Translations under genes and position numbers: made by a program
The notes under the pieces: generated by a model
The model's database searches: none
Told to the model about the DNA's origin: nothing
The model's input: the letters and a program-made list of their open reading frames with translations, nothing else
Shown here: positions 1-8,100 of the stretch, piece after piece
Numbering within the stretch: position 1 is the stretch's first letter
Layout of the letters: each line of letters opens with the position of its first letter
Source: Baffinella frigidus
Taxonomy: Eukaryota > Cryptophyceae > Cryptomonadales > Baffinellaceae
Assembly (NCBI GenBank): GCA_026770585.1
Contig: MU646854.1
Location: 92,847-103,061, forward strand
Reading direction: 5' to 3'
Length of the DNA stretch: 10,215 bases

Positions 1-38
1 ATCTGGAGGAGGAGAGGGCGGAGCACCGCGCATCTGCG
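1..38 (+). CDS. Exon 1 (3' part), coiled coil
   Basis: Only the end of this exon is inside the window. Reading from base 3 gives LEEERAEHRASA (residues 1-12), which resembles the LEEEREGARHR stretch of exon 2. The donor is CG|gtaacg and exit is phase 0, matching exon 2. The similarity to exon 2 suggests an older internal repeat of the coiled coil. Confidence 0.7.
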
Positions 39-2065
39 GTAACGCCTACACCCTGAACCCCAAATCGTTTGGTGTATGGTTTTACCTTGAACCTTCAACC
101 CTGAGCCCTACACCATACCACCTAGCATCTACCCTACACCCTGCACCCTACACCATACACCATGCACCCTACACCATACACCGTGCACCCTACACCATAC
201 ACCATACACCATACACCCTACACTCTAAACCCTACACCCTACACCCCAGGAGGAGGCGCGCGAGGAGGTGGAGAGGCGCGAGGAGGTTATGAGGCGCGAT
301 CTGGAGGAGGAGAGGGAGGGGGCGCGGCACCGCGTCGATGCGGCCGGTGCGGAAGTCACTTGATTCACTTAAGGGTTCAGGGTTCACTTAAGGGGACGGG
401 GTTCAGGGTTCACTTAAGGGGACAGGGTTCACTTAAGGGTCTGGAGGAGGAGAAGGAAGGCGCGTGGCAGCGCGTCGATGCGGCCGGTGCGGAAGTCACT
501 TGATTCACTTAAGGGTGCAGGGTTCACTTAAGGAGACAGGGTTGCTTAAGGGTTCAGGGTTTACTTAAGGGTTCAGGGTTCACGCGTCGATCAGACCGGT
601 GCTGATCCACTTAAGAGGACGGGGTTTACTTAAGGGTTCAGGGTTTGCGCGTTGAGGAGGCCGGCGCGGAAGTCACTCGGTTCACTTAAGGGTGCAGGGT
701 TCACTTAAGGGGACATGGTTTACTTCAGGGGTCTGGGTTTACTTAAGGGTTCAGAGTTTACTTAAGAGTCCAGGGTTCATTTAAGGGTTTTGGGGTTGGG
801 TTTTGGGGTTGACGGGTGGGGGCGCACCGATTTCCCAAGCACGAACACCGAAACCCGAAACCCGAAACCCGAAACCCGAAACCGTAGATTCGTTCTGAAA
901 AAAATGGATTGATTAAAATATGGCTTAATTAACAACCGGAGTTCGGCAGAGGCGCGGCACGAGAGTACCGAGCGGGAGCTGCATGAGTTGCACATCCTCC
1001 ACGTCTAGACCTTGCGTGCCAACTCCAATAAATGGCTCGACGTGTGGCTTCACATGTGAACGAATGGCTCAACACGTAAAAATATGGCTTAACAACTGGT
1101 TATTCGTTCTGAACAAATGTCTTAACTGGCTTCATTGTGAACAAAAGGCTTGACATATGGCTTAATTGACAATCGGGGTTCGGCAGAGGCGTGGAACGAG
1201 AGTACCGAGCGGGAGCTGCACGAGTTGCACACCATCCACGAGGACCGTGCGCGCCAACTCCAATCTGAACAAATGGCTTAACATATGGCGTAACATGTGA
1301 ACACATGGCTTTACATGTGAACAAATGGCTTAACAAATGGCTTAACCTTCCGCAGAGGCGCGGCACGAGAGCACAGAGCGGGAGCTGCATGAGTTACACA
1401 CCCTCCACGAGGATCTTGCGCGCCAACTCCAATCGGTCCCACCCCTAAACCCCTAGCCCCTCGACCCTCAGCCCCTAAACACTCAACCCCAAACCTTCTG
1501 CGTAGTCACACTCATGTCCCTACTTCCCTGAACCCTAAACTCCTAAACCCCTACAACCCAAACCCTTGAATCGTAAACCCTAAACCTGAACCCTGCACCC
1601 TAAACCCTAAACCCTGGACCCTAAACCCAAAATCATCAACCGCAAACTGCCATCGGTTCCACCTAAACCCTTAACCCTCTGCGTCGTAAGAACCTCGTCC
1701 CTACTTCCCTAAAACCCTGAACCCGAAACCCTAGACCCTAACCTCTAAACCCTAAACCCACCTGCAAGCGGTTCAACCCCCACCCCAACCCTAAACCCTG
1801 AACCCTAAACCCGAACCCCTGGACCCTAAACCTGAACCCCAAAACCCTAAATCCTAAACCCTAAACATCAAACCCTAGACCCCATTGAAATTCGTGTACT
1901 TGTATGTTCCGTGTATTTTACACGATATTTCGACAGGTCGTGGACGGGCGGGACGACTTGCAGCTCTCGCTCGCGGGAATGCACGCGCAGTGCGACCGCT
2001 TGTAATTTTTGACTTTGGTACAAAGTTGAAAACGCTCCGGTACGAGACATTTGTAACATTTGTAA

Positions 2066-2100
<35 letters not shown>

Positions 2101-5100
2101 TTTACACGATGTTGAAATATCAATTTCGACAGGTCATGGACGGGCGGGACGACTTGCAGCTCTCGCTCGCGGGAATGCACGCGCGGTGCGACGCGTCGCG
2201 CGCCGCGCTCATCGAGGCTGATGAGGTGAGCCTATCACCCCCTCAACCCCTCCAACCCTCTACCAGACTCTCTTCCGCTCGCTCAAACCCTAAATCCTAA
2301 CCCCCAACCCCTAAACCCCAACCCCAAACCCCAAACCCCAGACCCACAACCCCAAACCCCAAACCCCAAACCCTGACCCCCCCACCCCAAACCCTGCACC
2401 CCAACCCCAAAACCCCAAAACCCCAAACCCCAAACCCCAAACCCTAACCCCAAACCCTAACCCGCAGGCGCTAGGGCGGGAGCGGGAACGGCTTGAGCAG
2501 CTCAATGAGACGCTCGCGGTCAAGGTGCTCAACCCTACACCTTATCGCCTCCTAAACCCCAGTCCCTAGACCCTAGACCCTAGCCCCTTGACCCTGAACC
2601 CTAAACCCGAGACCACAAACACGAGACCATAAATCCCGAAACCATAACAACCTGAACCCTGAACCCTAAACCCTAAACCCTAAACCCTAAACCCTAAAAC
2701 CGAGACTATAAACCCCAAACTCCAAACCCTAAACCCTAGACCCTAGACCCTGAACCCCACACCCTAAACCCTAAACCCTAAACCCTAAACCCTAAACCCC
2801 AAACCCCAAACCCCAAACCCCAAACCCCAAACCCGAACCCCTAATTCCCAAACCCTAAACCATAAACCATAAACCATAAACCCTAACCCCTTCAGGACGC
2901 GGAAGCCACGGACCTCCGCTCTGCGTTTCATTTCGCCCAATCGGCATAGCAGTTTGGCGAAGCTCAATTGGCTCTTAATAAAAACTTAATTAGGGCCGCA
3001 ACCCCGTTGGCTAGTCGATTGTCAGTAACATGAAAGATGCTGTTCAGGATGCGGAGGCCACGGACCTCCGATCGGCGTTGCGCGCCCGCGAGCTTATGCT
3101 CGGTGACCAGGTGTGTGTGCGAGAGGGGGAGAGAGAGCGAAAAGGTGAGAGGGAGAGAGAGAGGGAGAGAGGGTGAGAGGGTGAGAGAGAGAGGGTGAGA
3201 GGGTGAGAGAGAGGGTGCCCCCCCGCTTTCAGACCCGACGGACATTGATGGGTTTCAGGGTTCATACCATAAACCCTAAACCCTAAACACTAAACACTAA
3301 ACCATGAACCCTAAACCCTAAACCCTAAACCCTAAACCTAAACCATAAACACTAAACCCGAATCCCAAATCCTAGTCTGCGAGCGTCCCGCGCGCACATG
3401 CCACGCCCCAAACCCCAAACCCGAAATCCTCATCTCAAAACCCGAAAACCCAAGAAATCCTCATCCGAAACCCGAAACCCGAAACCCGAAACCCGAAATC
3501 CTCATCTCAAAACCCGAAAACCCAAGAAATCCTCATCCCGAAACCCGAAACCCGAAATCATCATCTCAAAACCCGAAAACCCAAGAAATCCTCATCCTGA
3601 AACCTTAAACCCGAAACCCGAAATCCTCATCCTGAAACCTGAAACCCGAAATCCTCATCCCGAAACCTGAAACCCGAAATCCTCATCCCGAAACCTGAAA
3701 CCCGAAATCCTCATCCCGAAACCCGAAACCCGAAACAGTCCGCGCAGGCCGTGCGGGAGGAGGCGAACCTCCTCACTACCTCTCGGTAATCCAAACCCGA
3801 AACCCGAAACCCGAAACCCTGAAAGCGCCGCCCCCCGAAACCCGAAACCCGAAACCCAAAACCTGTAAGCCGAGATCCGACACCCGAAACCAGAAACCCG
3901 AAACCCGAAAACTGAAAACCGAAACCCAGAAGCCAAAAGCCGAAAGCCGAAAGCCGAAACCCTAGATTTCCTCCCCCCCCCCGCTTCAACAAATTATCTG
4001 CCTCCTCCAAACTTTCCAGCCTACACCGGGTCGCCGGGTCGCCATTCCCTTTCTGAAACCGTGGACTACGGACCTTTCAACAAAAGTCAACGTGCCCAGA
4101 GATAATTAACTTTAAGGATTTTCTGGTGTAAATTTGGTTAACCGATCTCTTTTCGTGCGACAGGATGGCCGACGGCGATTCTTCGCGCCTCGACAACCGG
4201 GACAGGTGATCCTACTCCCTCCACAAGCCCTCAGAGAGGGATTAAATCACCTTTTTCAGCCCCCATGATTTGTACTGGAGGTCGCCGGAATCCGGCGACC
4301 TGTGGTGAAAATCAGGGGTCTCTATAAAGACGGTTTGCTCCCACTCTTGAGGGCGTGTGGTTCCCGGACAGATACGTGCGTGCCTAAACCCTAATCCAGG
4401 GCACGTGACTTTCTCTACCCCAAAAGCAGGTCACGTGACGAGCACCAGGACAGCGTCGCTCTCTCCCTGGGTTTATGATGTATGGTTTATGGTCGTTAGG
4501 GTTTAGTGATAAACCCGAACTCCTGAAAAAAAAACAGGTCACGTGACGAGCACGAGGACAGCATCGTGCCCGAGCGGCTCCGAGACCTGCACGCCCGCCT
4601 CGCCGCCGCCATCTCGGCTCAGGTCCGCGCGAAAGTTGAAACATCTGTACCGCGAACCCCGAACGGCAACTTTAGGATAGTCCATGAGCCTTGCACGTGA
4701 CCAGCACGTGCGCCTCGCCGCCGCTATCTCGGCACAGGTTTAAGCGAAAGTTGACACATCTGTACCGCGAACACCGAACGGCAACTTTTGGAAAGTCCAT
4801 GAGCGAACACGAATAGACTTTCGTGACCTGCATGTGCGCCTCGCGGTCGCCAACACTGCGCAGGTTGCGAGCTTTTCTCTCTTCAGCTTCACTCTGCTGG
4901 GTTTACCCTGAAAACTGAACCCTAAACTCGAATCCCTAAACCCTGAATCCGAGTTTGCCCTTGCAGGAGTCTGCAGAGCTCAAAGAGGCGCACCTGCGAT
5001 CGTCGATCGGAAGAGACCGCGACTAGATCATGAATCCTCAACAGTTTGCACTAAACACTCAACACTCAACATTGAACACGCAACACACTAAACACACTAA

Positions 5101-8100
5101 ACCCTGAACCCTAATTGCAGGAGTCAGCAGAACTCAAGGAGGCGCACCTGCGATCGTCCGTCGGAAGAGACCGCGACGATCTCGTACACGAGGCTGAAAA
5201 CGCTAGGTCTGCCCGAAACCCGAAACCCGGAACACGAAACCCAGAGCACGAGATCTTGTACCCGAGAGATGAAACCCGAAACCGGAGACCGCGACGATCT
5301 CGTGCACGAAGCCGAAAACGCTAGGTCTGCCCGAAACCCGAAACCTGCAAACTGAAACCCCAGAGACGATTCCCGAAACCCGAAACCTCCAGCCCGAAAC
5401 ACGAAACGGCTACAGTGCAGGGTTCGGGGCACAGACCCGCCAGACCCGACCACAACAACACCCCCAGGTGCACGACCTAAACCCCAAAAATGGTCAACCC
5501 TACACCAGACTGGAAATGGAAGTCGAAAAGGAGTCGCGCGAGGCGGCTGAGAATCTGTAGGACCCCCCAGTAGGCATTACAGTAGGCAATACTGTAGGGA
5601 TACGACCCTACAGTAGGCAATACCGTAGGGGCCTAGGCTGCTCCTACGGATATCATACAACCGATTCTTGATCAGAATCTGACAAAAAATCTCTTCGTAA
5701 CCATAAACTCCAAACCAGGCTGGAAATGGAGGTCGAAAAGGAGTCGCGCGAGGCGGCTGAGAACGCGCTCGCGGCTGAACGCAACCTCCGCGTCGAGGCT
5801 GAGACGCGCTATCCCCAGGTACTGTGTTTAGGGTTTAGGGATTGGGGTTTAGAAGTTGGGGATTACGGGCTGTCTGTGTGTCGAGGGGGAGAATCGCTTC
5901 CCCCAGGTACACTATCTCTGTCGCGGTCTATCTGGGCTCACCAATTTGGTGAGCCCGGGCTCTTTTTCACCTCTAAGTTGACGTATTTGTACCGCACACC
6001 CAGGATGTCAACTTGAGAATAGTCGGTTTACCCGGATGAGGCAGAGCTAGCGGCTGAGAACGCGCTCGCGGAACGCAACCTTCGCGTCGAGGCTGAGACG
6101 CGCTACCCCCAGGTACTCGCGAGACCCACACGCCAGGGTAGGGGTTACGCCTTACGCCTTATGGATTACGGTTTACGCCTTACGTCTTAGAGCTTAGAGC
6201 TTACGGCTTACGGCGTAGGGCTGAGGGCTTACGGGCTTACGGGCTGCCTGCCTGTCGAGGCTGAGACGCGCTACCCCCAGGTAACCGCCGCGTGTTTCAG
6301 ATTTCCTAGTGCGGTCCAACGTCAACTGAAAAGTGACTTTTGCCCTCAACCATACACCCTAAACTCTAAACTCTAAACTCTAAACCCTGAACCATAAACC
6401 ATAAGCTGAAAACCGAAAACCGCAAACCGAAACCTGAAACCCTAAACCCTAAACCCTAAACCATAAACCATAAACCATAAACCATAAACCATAAACCATA
6501 AACTTGCAGGCTCTGGAGGAGGCAGCGGCCATCCGGTCAACAAAAACGGATCTCGAAGCGCAGCTGAGCGCTCCAGAGTGGACCGAAAATTGACTTTGGC
6601 AGTCCAAAGTCAACCTAAAAGTGACTTTTGCGGTCCAAAGTGAACCGAAAAATGACTTTTGCAGGCTCTGGAGGAGGCAGCGGCCTTGCGGGCACGGAAT
6701 ACAGATCTTGAAGCGCAGCTCAGCGCTCCAGAGTGGACCTTAAAAGTGACTTTTGCGGTCCAAAGTGAACTGAAAAGTGACTTTTGCAGGCTCTGGAGGA
6801 GGCGGCGGCCTTGCGGGCGCGAAACACGGATCTCGAAGCGCAGCTGAGCGTGCTGTTGGATGCGAGAGAGGACATGGCGCTCTTGCTCCCGGAAGCCCGC
6901 GCTGAGGTTCGACCTAAACCCTGACCCATAACCCCTAACCCCCTGGACCCTAACCCCCAACCCCCTAAACCCTATCCCCCTGAACCCCTGAACTCTCAAC
7001 TCTAACCCCCTGAACCCTCAAACCTAACCCTCAAACCTTGAGACTATATCTCCGGAGTCGGGCCCTCCCCTTGATCCGGATAGGGCTTGGGGTAAAGGGT
7101 TTAGGGTTCAGTGCTGAATTTTACGAGTATTTACGTGAAAGTAGGCGCGGGAGAACGCGAGACTCGAGGAGGTGTTCCCAAGGTTGGAGGAGTGGACGGA
7201 CCGCACTACTCCCGATGGCGTTGGGCGTTGGGCGTTGGGCGTTGGGCGTTGGGCGTTGGGCGTTTAGGGTGTAGCACTAATTTTCACGCGTTTGAAAAGT
7301 TGGTGCTGAACCATCAACGCCAAACTCCAAACTCCAAACCCCAAAGGCACGGGAGAACGCGCGTCTGGAGGAGGAGGTGCGGAGGTTGGAGGAGGGGAAT
7401 GCGCGCGCGTTCTCCGCGGCTGAGGACGGCGAGAGGCAAGTCGAGGACTGCCAGGCAAATTCCTGCACCCTAAATAAACCCCAACCCCCTACAAAAATAA
7501 TAAATAAACCCTATCCTAAATCATATAGCCTTAATTAACCTTGAACCCTGAATCCTGAACCCTGAACCCTGAACCCTGGACCGTAACCCCTGGACCCTGA
7601 ACACAGATCCCTAAACCCTAGACCCTAAACACTGAACACTATACCCTACACACTAAACCCTATAAACCCTTGACCCTATTGCCAGGCGCTGGTACCGAAT
7701 CGTACAAACCCTATACCCTAACCCCATTTACCCTCTACCAGGGGCGGATCCACTTCCTGGAAGTCGAACTAGAAGCAATGGTCCGGCAGCTGTCCCTAGA
7801 GCGATCGCAGCACTTCGAAGGCATCTCCCGCATCTCGGCGCGCACCCTGGCTGCCGGGTGGCTGGTGGCGACCCTCCACGCCAGGCTGTCCATCAAGGTA
7901 AAAACTACACCATAAACCATAAAACCTAAACCATGAACTGTAAACCATAAACCATAAACCATAAACTAGAAACTGTAAACCATCAACTGTAGACCATAAA
8001 CCATATACCATAAACCATAAACCATGAACTCTGAACACTAAACCCTCACCCCTTACCCCTCGAACTCAGGCTGCGTTCGAAGAGTTTGCGCGCGCCCTGG

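Larger units (their letters stand above)
6311..6789 (+). repeat. Recurring spacer GCGGTCCAAAGTGAACTGAA..GTGACTTTTGC (dispersed copies)
   Basis: A unit of about 34 bp occurs near 6311-6343, 6598-6631, 6629-6663 and 6755-6788. It includes the near-palindrome AAAAGTGACTTTT. The last three lie between exon 12 copies and end in the acceptor ttttgcag, so the spacer itself carries the splice acceptor. Confidence 0.85.

Noticed and set aside
100-248. CRISPR-like or prokaryotic repeat array
   Set aside because: No fixed repeat with unique spacers; all arrays are simple tandem heptamers or minisatellites in introns.
438-484. Copy of the exon 2 end as a real exon
   Set aside because: Acceptor ttaag| gives phase 0 entry, but exon 2 leaves in phase 1 with the preferred donor. 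It would need a different donor on an identical sequence.
2311-2532. Minus-strand open frames with Gly-Phe-Gly-Val-Trp repeats (also near 2785, 3655, 9288)
   Set aside because: They are direct translations of CCCCAAA/CCCGAAA heptamers and vary with repeat phase, with no independent coding signal.
3377-3407. GC-rich island after tag| as an additional exon or a 5' copy of exon 7
   Set aside because: Only the first few bases resemble exon 7 and no donor follows; the sequence runs straight into repeats.
3398-3670. Plus-strand 90-codon open frame rich in Lys/Pro/Arg/Asn
   Set aside because: Translation of the CCCGAAA minisatellite inside intron 6; no flanking splice sites are needed and it has no complexity.
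7686-7691. Six-base exon (Ala-Leu) between ccag and gtaccg
   Set aside because: It keeps phase, but adding two residues breaks the heptad register that otherwise continues from exon 13 to exon 14.
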